In this document: positions 9,087 to 17,050 of the stretch, piece after piece | How the letters are laid out: each line of letters opens with the position of its first letter | Numbering within the stretch: the first letter of the stretch is position 1 | The notes under the pieces: model-generated | Databases searched by the model: none | What the model was told of the DNA's origin: nothing | What the model saw: only the letters and a program-made list of their open reading frames with translations | Origin: Halovivax limisalsi | GTDB lineage: Archaea > Halobacteriota > Halobacteria > Halobacteriales > Natrialbaceae | Assembly: GCF_023093535.1 (NCBI RefSeq) | Contig: NZ_CP095757.1 | Location: 2,976,001-3,040,000, forward strand | Direction: 5' to 3' | Length of the DNA: 64,000 nucleotides | Made by a program: the position numbers and the translations under genes

Positions 9087-9227
9087 CGGTCGCTCTTCGA
9101 ACCGGGAGACGAAAAAGGCCGCGATCGTGTCACCAGGTCGCACTGACCGGTCGGTCGGACCGATCGCGACGGCGCTCCGGTGGGCCGTCGCGGCAGGGAT
9201 TATACGCTACGCCGCCGAAGCGCCGCC

Positions 9228-11258
9228 ATGGACCTCACGGAATTTCAGGACCTGGCCTCGCCGGAGACGGCCCGCGAGGCCATTCAGGACCTGGCGCTTT
9301 CCGCCGGGACCGAACGCGTCCCCCTCGAGGAGGCGACCGGACGAGTGCTGGCGGACCGGATCGACGCCGACATCGACGTCCCCGGCTTCGATCGCGCGAG
9401 TCTGGACGGCTTCGCGCTACGAGCGAGCGACACCGACGGGGCTGACGAGGGCGAGCCGGCACGGCTATCGGTCGTGGGCACGGTCCACACCGGCGAGCGA
9501 CCCCCGGTCGCGGTGGAGCCGGGCGAGGCGGTCGAAATATCGACCGGCGCCGTCATGCCGACGGGCGCAGACGCGATGGTTCCCGTCGAGTTGACGAACC
9601 GCACGTTCGAGACGGAGGAGGGTGAGACCGACACCGCCGACGAGGGCGATACGGAGGGGACCGACGCGGACGAGACCGTGCGAGTACGGACGAGCGTCGA
9701 CCCGGGAGAGAACGTCGCGTTCGCCGGCTCCGACGTCGCGGCGGGCGAGCGCGCGCTCGGCCCGGGCACGACGCTGTCGCCGCGCGAAATCGGTCTCCTG
9801 GCCGCCCTCGGTACCGAAACGGTGCCCGTCAGATCGCGACTCCGCGTCGGTATCGTTCCGACGGGTGAGGAACTCGTCCCGCCGGGCGAGGCGATCGACA
9901 GCACTCGGGGCGAGATCTACGACGTCAACAGCGAGACGATCGCGGCCGCGGTCGAGGACGCCGGCGGCGAGGCCGTCCGCTTTCCCCACGTCGGCGACGA
10001 CTGGGCCGCGATGGAGGCAGTTCTGCGGCGGGCGGCCGACGAGTGCGACCTCGTCCTGTCGTCCGGTTCGACCAGCGCGGGCGCGATGGACGTCGTCCAC
10101 CGCGTGATCGAGGACCTCGGCGAGGTCCTCGTCCACGGCGTGCGCGTCAAGCCGGGCAAACCGATGCTCGTCGGCCGGCTCGGCGAGGCCGGCTACGTCG
10201 GGCTCCCCGGCTACCCGGTCTCGGCGCTGATGGTGTTCCTGACGTTCGTCGCCCCGGCGATTCGCGACGCCGTCGGCGAGTCCGAGACCGAGGCGACGAT
10301 CCGCGGACGCCTGGCCGTCGACGAGGACTTCGCGGAAGACCGCCACCGCCTGATTCCGGTCGGCCTCGTCGACCCGGGACCCGGCGAGACGGTCGGCGGC
10401 GAAGAAACGCTGAATGCGGACGCGTCGAGAGACGTGGACGAGTCGACGGGTGCGGAAGAGTCGGTCGACAGGGGAGGGCCGAGCGATGGGGGCGACGCAC
10501 TCGTCTACCCGGTCGACAAGGGGAGCGGCGCGACGACGAGTCTCGCCCGGGCGGACGGTATCGTGGAGATGCCGGCAGCGGTGGACACCCTGGCCGCCGG
10601 TTCGACGGTGACCGTCAGGCCCTTCGGCGCGCACGCCGAGGCGCCGACGCTGCTGGTCGTCGGCGAGGACGATCCGACGATCACCCGCGCCCTCGACGCG
10701 ATCGACGACCCGCGCTACCTCCCCGAGGGGTCCGGACCGGCGATGGGGTGGCTCCGCTCCGGCGTTCCGGACGTCGCCGTCGTGGCCGGGCCGCTGGAAG
10801 ACGCACACGACTGGGAACCAGTCGCCCGGTTCGAGCGGGAGTGGGGACTGCTCGTCCCGGCCGGCAACCCCGACGACGTCGCCGGACTCGCCGACCTGGT
10901 CGATCGCGACTTGCGCTTCGGCAACCGATCGACGGATTCGGGCGTACGTCGGTGTCTCGACGACGCCCTCGCGGCGCTGGCGACGGATCGCGGGGAGAAA
11001 CGCGACGCCTCCGCTACGATCGACGGCTACGAGGTGGCGTTGCGAGGCCACGAGAGCCCCGCCGGGCGCGTCGCGGCGGGCGAAGCGGCGGTCGGCCTCG
11101 GACTGGCCGAGACGGCGGCGCGCCTCGGCCTCGCGTTCGTCCCGGTCGGCGACCTGTCGGTTCGGCTCCTCGCGAATCCGGCCCGGCGCGGGAAGGCGGC
11201 GATCGACCGGCTGGCCGACCGGGCGCGAGCGCTGGCGGCGACCGATCCGGAGCGGTGA
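9228..11258 (+). CDS. moeA: MoeA molybdopterin molybdenumtransferase fused to a C-terminal periplasmic-binding-like domain
   Basis: A 676-residue two-part protein. Residues about 1-400 are MoeA, which inserts molybdate (or tungstate) into adenylylated molybdopterin. Support comes from SLDGFALRASD, VEISTGAVMPTGADAMVPVE, the nucleotide-binding SSGSTSAGAMDVV, and VGLPGYPVSALMVF. An acidic insert (about 140-165) is haloarchaeal in style, and a second acidic linker covers about 400-430. From about residue 475 (TLLVVGEDDPTIT) to the end it resembles the PBP/LysR-substrate-type domain found fused to some archaeal MoeA proteins, with GVPDVAVVAG and RFGNRSTDSGVRRCLDD. That domain may bind molybdate or a cofactor intermediate. 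The ATG at 9228 is the natural start. Confidence 0.93.
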   Translation: MDLTEFQDLASPETAREAIQDLALSAGTERVPLEEATGRVLADRIDADIDVPGFDRASLDGFALRASDTDGADEGEPARLSVVGTVHTGERPPVAVEPGEAVEISTGAVMPTGADAMVPVELTNRTFETEEGETDTADEGDTEGTDADETVRVRTSVDPGENVAFAGSDVAAGERALGPGTTLSPREIGLLAALGTETVPVRSRLRVGIVPTGEELVPPGEAIDSTRGEIYDVNSETIAAAVEDAGGEAVRFPHVGDDWAAMEAVLRRAADECDLVLSSGSTSAGAMDVVHRVIEDLGEVLVHGVRVKPGKPMLVGRLGEAGYVGLPGYPVSALMVFLTFVAPAIRDAVGESETEATIRGRLAVDEDFAEDRHRLIPVGLVDPGPGETVGGEETLNADASRDVDESTGAEESVDRGGPSDGGDALVYPVDKGSGATTSLARADGIVEMPAAVDTLAAGSTVTVRPFGAHAEAPTLLVVGEDDPTITRALDAIDDPRYLPEGSGPAMGWLRSGVPDVAVVAGPLEDAHDWEPVARFEREWGLLVPAGNPDDVAGLADLVDRDLRFGNRSTDSGVRRCLDDALAALATDRGEKRDASATIDGYEVALRGHESPAGRVAAGEAAVGLGLAETAARLGLAFVPVGDLSVRLLANPARRGKAAIDRLADRARALAATDPER

Positions 11259-11446
11259 GGGCCCGGTCGATCGGACGCGATGCCCGGCACCGACCGGATT
11301 GATCGGCCGCGATAGCTGGCACCGGCCAGTCGATGGGATGTCGCGCCTGGCACCCCGACTCGTCGGACGCGGTGACCGTCGCCGACCGAGTACGCTCATT
11401 GCAACTGAGTGTGGCGTTTTTAGGTCCATCCGATGTACGTCCCCCA

Positions 11447-12094
11447 ATGTCGACAATCGCCGAGTTTCGGATCCCCGCAACCGACCTGGCGCTCGCGGAC
11501 GCGTTCGACCGGATTCCGGACCTGACCGTCCAGCTCGAGTCCTCGATCTCGCGAACCGTCCCCTCCATGTGGATCGCCGGGGACGAGCCGCCGGCGGTAT
11601 CCGAGGCCCTCGCCGCCGACGACTCCGTCGCCGGGGCGGAGCTCCTGATCGAAACCCCCGAGCGACTCCTCTACGACGTCGAACCGACGCCGGAGACGCG
11701 GACCCGTTTCGATCGCCTCCTCGAGGCCGACGCGACGGTCCTCGACGCGACGGGCAGATCCGGCTGGTGGCAACTCGAGATGCGATTTCCCGACCGGAAC
11801 GCGCTGGCCGCGACGCACGATCGACTCGACGAGGCGGGCACCGCGATCGAGATCGTCCGGGTCTCCCAGCTCGGCGGCCGACCGACCGCGCACCCGCGAC
11901 TCACGCCGGAGCAGCGCGAGGCGCTCGTCGCCGCCTTCGAGCACGGCTACTTCGAGATCCCGCGTCGCACGTCGATGGAGGAACTGGCCGACGAACTCGG
12001 CATCTCCCACCAGGCGCTCTCCGAGCGGCTCCGCCGCGCCTACGAGACCCTCGTCGACGCGGAACTCCAGCCCGCCGGGGAGTACGCCCCCTGA
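11447..12094 (+). CDS. HTH_10 (bacterio-opsin-activator type) transcriptional regulator
   Basis: A 215-residue regulator. The C-terminal HTH_10 domain is clear: LTPEQREALVAAFEHGYFEIPR, split here as LTPEQREALVAAF and GYFEIPR, then TSMEELADELGISHQALSERLRR (recognition helix from SHQALSER). The N-terminal about 150 residues form the sensor-like domain common to Bat-type haloarchaeal proteins. It has no membrane segment and no visible cofactor motif. The ATG at 11447 is used; an upstream extension would include non-coding-like sequence. Targets cannot be deduced. Confidence 0.88.
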   Translation: MSTIAEFRIPATDLALADAFDRIPDLTVQLESSISRTVPSMWIAGDEPPAVSEALAADDSVAGAELLIETPERLLYDVEPTPETRTRFDRLLEADATVLDATGRSGWWQLEMRFPDRNALAATHDRLDEAGTAIEIVRVSQLGGRPTAHPRLTPEQREALVAAFEHGYFEIPRRTSMEELADELGISHQALSERLRRAYETLVDAELQPAGEYAP

Positions 12095-12199
12095 GACCGC
12101 TCGGCGGGTCGGCGATGCGATCGTCGGAAGAAAACGGGACGGGATCGGCGCAGCTCGAATCCGCGAGTCGCCACCAGAATCGCGAGCCGGACGGGTGGC

Positions 12200-12835
12200 T
12201 CACGGCAGTTGGAGTTCGTCGAACGAGCGGACGCGGTGGTCGCCCATGACGCAGTGGCCGCGCCGTTCCGGGCCGTGGCGGTCGACGTGGATCGCGTCGA
12301 GGCCGGCGTTCCAGGCGGCGCCGACGTCGCACGAGCCGTCGCCGGCGAGCACGCCCCGCTGGTCGGTCCGACGGACCCGGAGGTCCGAGAGCACCGACTC
12401 GACCGGCGTCGGATCCGGCTTCCAGCCCGTCTCGTTCGTACAGCACAGGACGGCGTCGAACCAGTCTTCGATGCCCAGGTGCTCGAGGATCGGCCGGGTC
12501 AGGAACGACTGGCAGTGAGTCACCAGTCCCACGGGCGATTCCAGGTCGGCGACGAACGCGGCGTCGTCGTAGAGGTAGGTCGCCTCGGCGCGAACCTGCG
12601 GGTCCTCGACGTCGTGAAACGCTCGCCAGAACGGCTCGGGGTCGACGCCCCACTCGCGAAGCTGGCGATTGCGGGACCCGGTCAGGCCGTGCCACAGGAT
12701 CGTCGCCTCCTCGTCGTCGAACGGGCGACCCAGCCGGTCGCCGACCCGGTCGAAGACCGTGCGGGTGTACTCCCACTCGACGTCGACCAGCGTTCCGTCG
12801 AGATCGAGGAGCCAGTAGTCGTACGACGGCGCCAT
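12200..12835 (-). CDS. HAD-superfamily hydrolase (phosphoglycolate phosphatase-like)
   Basis: A 211-residue HAD phosphatase. Motif I is LLDLDGTLVD with the nucleophile Asp10 and Asp12. Motif II is GLVTHCQ, motif III is the Lys in GWKPDPTPVES, and motif IV is LAGDGSCDVGAAWNAG. An alpha-helical C1 cap lies between motifs I and II, as in phosphoglycolate or small phosphosugar phosphatases. The ATG at 12835 is preferred over the GTG three codons upstream. It converges with the HTH_10 gene. The substrate is unknown. Confidence 0.87.
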   Translation of the reverse strand: MAPSYDYWLLDLDGTLVDVEWEYTRTVFDRVGDRLGRPFDDEEATILWHGLTGSRNRQLREWGVDPEPFWRAFHDVEDPQVRAEATYLYDDAAFVADLESPVGLVTHCQSFLTRPILEHLGIEDWFDAVLCCTNETGWKPDPTPVESVLSDLRVRRTDQRGVLAGDGSCDVGAAWNAGLDAIHVDRHGPERRGHCVMGDHRVRSFDELQLP

Positions 12836-12938
12836 GCGGACCACACTATACTGCGTTCGACAATATGGGTGTTATGGTCGCAGAAGGTCGCGGGCGGTCG
12901 GCGGAAGCAACCGAACCGACCGTCGACGGGAAACGGAG

Positions 12939-13178
12939 TCACGCGGTCGCGTCGCTCGCACCGAGGACGATCTCGAGTCGACCGGCCTCGATGAGGCGGT
13001 CGATCTGGTCGTGCGTGAAGCGACCGTCGCAGTTCGCACCGACGAACGCCACGATATCCTCACCAACCTCGGTAACGGTCGCGAGATCCGCGCCGTCCCG
13101 GTGGTGATACCGGACGGCCGTCCCCGGGAACAGGGCTGCAGACGTGAGTTGGCCGGTTCGGCGGCCGGTTCGACGCAT
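12939..13178 (-). CDS. Small conserved-looking haloarchaeal hypothetical protein
   Basis: A 79-residue acidic protein with no motif I recognise. It has a predicted beta-rich centre (AVRYHHRDGADLATVTEVGE, DIVAFVGANCDG) and a C-terminal helix THDQIDRLIEAGRLEIV. Amino-acid composition and third-codon GC fit a real gene. The start is uncertain: an ATG at 13178 is used, while an in-frame upstream start at 13223 would add 15 Arg-rich residues. Confidence 0.6.
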   Translation of the reverse strand: MRRTGRRTGQLTSAALFPGTAVRYHHRDGADLATVTEVGEDIVAFVGANCDGRFTHDQIDRLIEAGRLEIVLGASDATA

Positions 13179-13318
13179 ACCGCAAGCTCGTTCCCTGCGA
13201 CGGGTGGGCTCCCGGGTGCGCAAATACAGCGCTTATCGTCGGCCGAGCCGATCGACCGCTCGAGACGCCCACGAGGCTTCGTCGAACGAGTACCGGACAC
13301 CCCGCGATCGATCTCGAC

Positions 13319-13627
13319 TCAGTGATCGAGGTCGTCCGCGGTCTCGGACGCGCCCTGTTCGGACTCGATGATCTCGGCCATCTCGATGTCCGCGTCCGTA
13401 ATACCGCCCTCGTCGTGGGTCGTCAGCCGGATCTCGACTTCCTTGAAGCGGATGACGATCTCCGGGTGGTGAAACTGGGCTTCCGCGATCTCGCCGACCA
13501 TCTGGGCGAAGTTGACGCCGTGGAGGTAATCGGTGAACTCGTAGACGCGAACGATCTCGTCGCCCTCGCGCTCCCAGCCTCGCGGGAGCGCCTCGTCGAT
13601 TTCGTCGTCGGACAGTCGGTCAGCCAT
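13319..13627 (-). CDS. Pterin-4a-carbinolamine dehydratase
   Basis: A 102-residue PCD/DCoH family protein. The active-site region is seen as AEAQFHHPEIVIRFKEVEI, where the two adjacent His and the Pro match the family motif, followed by LTTHDEGGITDADIEMA. The enzyme dehydrates 4a-hydroxytetrahydropterin during recycling of a tetrahydropterin cofactor. The ATG at 13627 gives the usual MADRLSDDEIDEAL start. A short acidic tail follows the domain. No aromatic amino acid hydroxylase lies nearby, so the cofactor partner is unknown. Confidence 0.93.
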   Translation of the reverse strand: MADRLSDDEIDEALPRGWEREGDEIVRVYEFTDYLHGVNFAQMVGEIAEAQFHHPEIVIRFKEVEIRLTTHDEGGITDADIEMAEIIESEQGASETADDLDH

Positions 13628-13743
13628 GAAGCAACCGTGGGTGGCCAGTGAAATAATGATTGTGCCTCGCTGGCCGTCGAGCCCGACAGACGGGGCGGAT
13701 GCGACGGTTGTGCGCTCGGCGGTCGTCCGCTCGCCGGCGCGCG

Positions 13744-15063
13744 TCAATCGTCCTCGGCGGCGCCGACCGACGGCTCGGTCGGCCCGTCGGTGCCGGTCGG
13801 GTCCGCGGCGGCCGCCTGCTCCGGCCCGAACGCGGGGTCGAAGAGTCGCAGCGCCGTGTCGATCGTCTCCCAGTCGTCGTCGACGGCGGCCTCGCGCAGG
13901 CTCTTCGTCGGGGCCGCAAGCAACTGGTTGACGATGGCGTCGGCCATCGTCTCGACGATCTCGCGCTGGTCGTCGGGCAGGTCGGTTCGATCCTCGAGCC
14001 GGGAGAGCGCCGTCTGCACCTCGCGCGATTTGATCCGATCCGCGCTCTCGTACATCGCGGCGATCACGTCGTCGGCCCGGGCCCGCTTGATCTGGGTGAG
14101 CAAGCGCTCGAACTCGCGATCGACCAGTCGCTCGACCTCCCGGGCGGCCGACTGGCGGCGGCTGCGGGTTCGGTCGGTCACCGACTCGAGGTCGTCGAGG
14201 TCGTAGACGGTGACCGACGCCGGCTCGGCCGCGGCCGGTTCGACGTCCCGCGGCTGGCCGAGGTCGACGACGACTTGCTCGCGGTCGCCGAGATCGGCCG
14301 CCGACAGCACCGGTTCCGGCGATCCGGTCGCGGCCACGACGACCGACGCGGACGATGCGGCGGCCTCGAGTTCCGAAAGCGCGAGCGCGTCACCCTCGAC
14401 GTCGAGCGTCTCCCGGAGCGACTCGGCGCGTTCGAGCGTGCGGTTCGCGATCGAGATCGAGGCGACGCCGCTCGATTCCAGCGCGCGTGCGGCGAGCTGA
14501 GCCATCTCGCCCGCGCCGACGACGAGGCAGTCCGCCCCGGCGAGGTCGATCGTTTCGCCAGCCAGTTCGACGGCCGCGGAGCCGAGCGAGACGATCCCCT
14601 CGTTGATTTCGGTTTCGGTGCGCGCCCGGTCGCCGACGTGCATCGCCTTGGTGACGACGGGGTCGAGCAACTCGCCGATGCCGCCCGCGGCCCGGGCGTC
14701 CTGATAGGCGTCGCTCACCTGGCCGATGATCTGGTCCTCGCCGAGAACGACCGACTCCAGGCCGCACGCGACCCGGAGGATGTGCCGAATGCTCGGCTCG
14801 TGGGTCGCCCGCCGGACGGCGTCGGTCGGCGCCGCCGCGAAAAAGTCCGCGAGCGCGTCGGCGCCGTCCGCCGGCGTCGGCGCGACCACGTACGCCTCCA
14901 CTCGGTTGCAGGTCGCCAGGACGAACGCTTCGGTCACCGACGGCGCCGACAGGAGCGTTCCGACGCCCTCGTGCTGGGACGGCGGGGTCACGGAGGCGAG
15001 GTCGTCGACGTCCGCCGTCTCGTGCGTGACGCGAGCGCTCGTGACCACGCCGTGGGCGGTCAC
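13744..15063 (-). CDS. hemA: Glutamyl-tRNA reductase
   Basis: A 439-residue HemA, which reduces glutamyl-tRNA to glutamate-1-semialdehyde, the first step of the C5 haem and corrinoid pathway. The catalytic Cys52 sits in VLATCNRVEAYV. The NADPH-binding domain shows CLVVGAGEMAQLAARAL, and the C-terminal dimerisation helix starts near 320. A Pro/Thr/Glu-rich tail of about 25 residues is extra. A GTG start at 15063 is supported by a strong Shine-Dalgarno GGAGGTG 7 bases upstream (15071-15077). The siroheme synthase gene often found beside haloarchaeal hemA is not present here. Confidence 0.96.
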   Translation of the reverse strand: MTAHGVVTSARVTHETADVDDLASVTPPSQHEGVGTLLSAPSVTEAFVLATCNRVEAYVVAPTPADGADALADFFAAAPTDAVRRATHEPSIRHILRVACGLESVVLGEDQIIGQVSDAYQDARAAGGIGELLDPVVTKAMHVGDRARTETEINEGIVSLGSAAVELAGETIDLAGADCLVVGAGEMAQLAARALESSGVASISIANRTLERAESLRETLDVEGDALALSELEAAASSASVVVAATGSPEPVLSAADLGDREQVVVDLGQPRDVEPAAAEPASVTVYDLDDLESVTDRTRSRRQSAAREVERLVDREFERLLTQIKRARADDVIAAMYESADRIKSREVQTALSRLEDRTDLPDDQREIVETMADAIVNQLLAAPTKSLREAAVDDDWETIDTALRLFDPAFGPEQAAAADPTGTDGPTEPSVGAAEDD

Positions 15064-15365
15064 GCCGGCCCACCTCCGAGTTCGATCCAGTCCGGTCCGT
15101 CCTCGTTCACGCTCCGTCGATAGCCAGTCCGGCTACGTAAAGCTGTCCAAAGGACGGCGACAAAACGGCCGTCTGCGGGCACGAATCACCGAAGTTCCCG
15201 CCCGGAAGCCCGCAATATTGTGGGTTCGGTTCGGCTGACGGTCCGTGTGTCGCCAGACGAGTGACTCACCGGCCGGTACACGGTTCGGTTAGCTCGCAGC
15301 CCCCGGTTCGGTCCATCCCGAGACGTACGGTTCGACGCGCGTTCGGTTCGTGCGTCGATACCCGT
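15064..15365. other. 302-bp intergenic region with hemA ribosome-binding site and TATA-like element
   Basis: There is no convincing gene here. On the minus strand GGAGGTG at 15071-15077 is a near-perfect Shine-Dalgarno for hemA, so its message has a leader, unlike most genes in this window. A TATA-like AGCTTTACGTAG lies at about 15133-15144. The rest up to the DUF5778 stop shows no feature I can name. Confidence 0.55.
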
Positions 15366-15767
15366 TCAGCCCTCCACGCCCGTCGCCTCGAAGCCGAGTT
15401 CCTCGACGCCGTCGAGGATCGCGTCCTGGTCCGCGCTCGCCTCGTAGTAGAAGACGAGGTCGAAACTCCCCTGGCGGAGGAGTTGCTGGCACTCCCAGAC
15501 GAAGTCGTCGCCGTCGAGCGTCCGACCCTGGTGCTGGTTCGACGCGAAGTCGGTGTCGTCGTTGCCGGAGTAGACGTAACAGTCGGCCGGGTCGAAGTCG
15601 GCCGCCTCGGCGATGACGTCGCCGACGTCGATCGTGGCCTGCATCATCTTGACGTCTTCCTGGCCGTCGTACGGCGTGTGGACGATCGTCCCGTTCAGGT
15701 CGATCTCGCCGGGTTCGAGCAACGCCTGCGTTCGGCGGTGTAGCTCCTCGTCGATGATCCGTCCCAT
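15366..15767 (-). CDS. Haloarchaeal conserved protein, DUF5778-like
   Basis: A 133-residue acidic soluble protein, MGRIIDEELHRRTQALLEPG at the N-terminus. Segments such as DVKMMQATIDVGDVIAEAA, CYVYSGNDDTDFASNQHQG and FVWECQQLLRQGSFDLVFYY resemble a haloarchaea-specific family that I recall as DUF5778. The family name comes from memory and no function is known. There are no membrane segments and no metal motif. The gene ends about 300 bp upstream of hemA on the same strand. Confidence 0.7.
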   Translation of the reverse strand: MGRIIDEELHRRTQALLEPGEIDLNGTIVHTPYDGQEDVKMMQATIDVGDVIAEAADFDPADCYVYSGNDDTDFASNQHQGRTLDGDDFVWECQQLLRQGSFDLVFYYEASADQDAILDGVEELGFEATGVEG

Positions 15768-15956
15768 TGGGAGCTACCAGTCGGTCGTCCCTGATAGCGC
15801 TCACGATTCCCGTCCGAGGGGTTGCCGCTACGGAGTCGGGCGGTCGACCGCGTCGGACCACGCTCGCCCGCCCGACCGGACACCGTCGCCGCACCGATCT
15901 CCCCGCGATCAGTCTCCGTCGACGGGTTTTACACCCACGCCGACGAACCGAGCGGC

Positions 15957-16163
15957 ATGGATTCGCGCAGGGTTGTCGGCGCCTGCCTCGTCACGATCGG
16001 CATCGTCGGCCTCCTGGGCCTGCAGTCCAGCGGATCGCTCCGCCACCCCGTCGACGCGATCGCCGAGACCGGGCCCGTCGCGTACGGCGCGATCGGGCTG
16101 GCCATCGTCTGCGTAACCGTCGGTCTCGTGGTTCTTCTAGGGTCGTTCGTCGACGCGACGTGA
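15957..16163 (+). CDS. Small two-helix membrane protein
   Basis: A 68-residue protein, MDSRRVVGACLVTIGIVGLL, with two hydrophobic helices (about 6-24 and 44-64) separated by a short acidic loop. Nothing identifies a family. The ATG at 15957 is preferred; the frame is open upstream but not membrane-like. It sits alone between divergently and convergently oriented neighbours. Confidence 0.6.
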   Translation: MDSRRVVGACLVTIGIVGLLGLQSSGSLRHPVDAIAETGPVAYGAIGLAIVCVTVGLVVLLGSFVDAT

Positions 16164-16267
16164 TCTCTCCTGGCGCGCGGCGGCCCGCCGGTCCACCCGC
16201 TCCCGACGATCCGATCGTCGTCGCCAACCTGCCAAATCCGATCGGCGGCACCGACCGTCCGACGCCG

Positions 16268-16873
16268 CTACCGACCGAACCGTCGCGCGCGATTGCAGTA
16301 CTCGAGGACGGCCCGCAGAAAGTCGCGGTTGCGAAAGTCCCGCCAGTTCACGTCGGTGAAGTACAGTTCGGAGTAGACGGACTGCCAGATCATGAAATCA
16401 GAGAGGCGTTCCGCGCCCGTCTTGATGACGAGGTCCGGCTCCTCCGTGAAGACGAGCCGCGATTCGATCGTCTCGGCGTCGATCGCGGCCGGTTCGAGCT
16501 CGCCGGCGTCGACCGCCTCCGAGAGCGTCCGCACCGCCGTCGTGAACTCGTGTTTGCCGCCGAGGCCGATCCCGATCTGGATCGGCGCCTCGGCGGGCGA
16601 TCGGTCCGTCGGGCCGCGGACGGCGAGTTCGTCGGCGGTCTCGAGCGACTCCAGTTCGCGCCGCAGGGTCGGGATCGCCTCGCGGTCGAGGACGCTCACG
16701 TAGACGGTCACCCGATCGGCGACGTCCATCGCCCAGTCGAAAAACGACGTGAGCGTCTCGTAGGCCCCGCGTTCGAGGAGGTCGCGCTCCGTGATCACGA
16801 GCGCCACGTGGTCGGGACCGTCGCTCTCGTGACGGGCGATCCGGTATCGCAGGTACCGCTCGTAGACCCCCAC
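16268..16873 (-). CDS. Cis-prenyltransferase (undecaprenyl diphosphate synthase)-like protein lacking the catalytic Asp motif
   Basis: A 201-residue protein of the UppS fold. The C-terminal half keeps GIGLGGKHEF, DLVIKTGAERLSDFMIWQS and ELYFTDVNWRDFRNRDF, close to the isopentenyl-diphosphate-binding region of UppS. In the N-terminal half the usual H-V-A-I-I-M-D-G-N-G-R reads HVALVITERDLLE, so Thr28 sits where the catalytic Asp should be and the pyrophosphate-binding loop is gone. It is also shorter than a typical UppS. It may be a non-catalytic subunit, as NgBR is for eukaryotic DHDDS, or have another role. The GTG start at 16873 faces DUF92 across a 177-bp divergent promoter region. Confidence 0.78.
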   Translation of the reverse strand: MGVYERYLRYRIARHESDGPDHVALVITERDLLERGAYETLTSFFDWAMDVADRVTVYVSVLDREAIPTLRRELESLETADELAVRGPTDRSPAEAPIQIGIGLGGKHEFTTAVRTLSEAVDAGELEPAAIDAETIESRLVFTEEPDLVIKTGAERLSDFMIWQSVYSELYFTDVNWRDFRNRDFLRAVLEYCNRARRFGR

Positions 16874-17017
16874 GGGCTAGGACACTTCGTCGTCACTCCT
16901 TACCGTTTCGGTCCGTCGAGTTCGATCGAGGCGGGTCGGCGGCTCCCGTTGCGGGTGAGTTCGAGCGAAATCCAGAGCCAGAACCCCTCACACGCCCCTT
17001 CGAGACAGTCAAGAACC

Positions 17018-17026
17018 GTTAAGTAA
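17018..17026 (+). promoter_or_regulatory. TATA-like element for the DUF92 gene
   Basis: GTTAAGTAA lies 25-30 bp before the GTG at 17051 within an otherwise GC-rich divergent intergenic region. This fits a leaderless haloarchaeal transcript. Confidence 0.4.
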
Positions 17027-17050
17027 CCCCCACAGAAAGGGTCGGCTACT

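Noticed and set aside
9465-11480. Long minus-strand open frame opposite moeA
   Set aside because: An antisense shadow of a clear MoeA gene with low-complexity Arg-rich translation.
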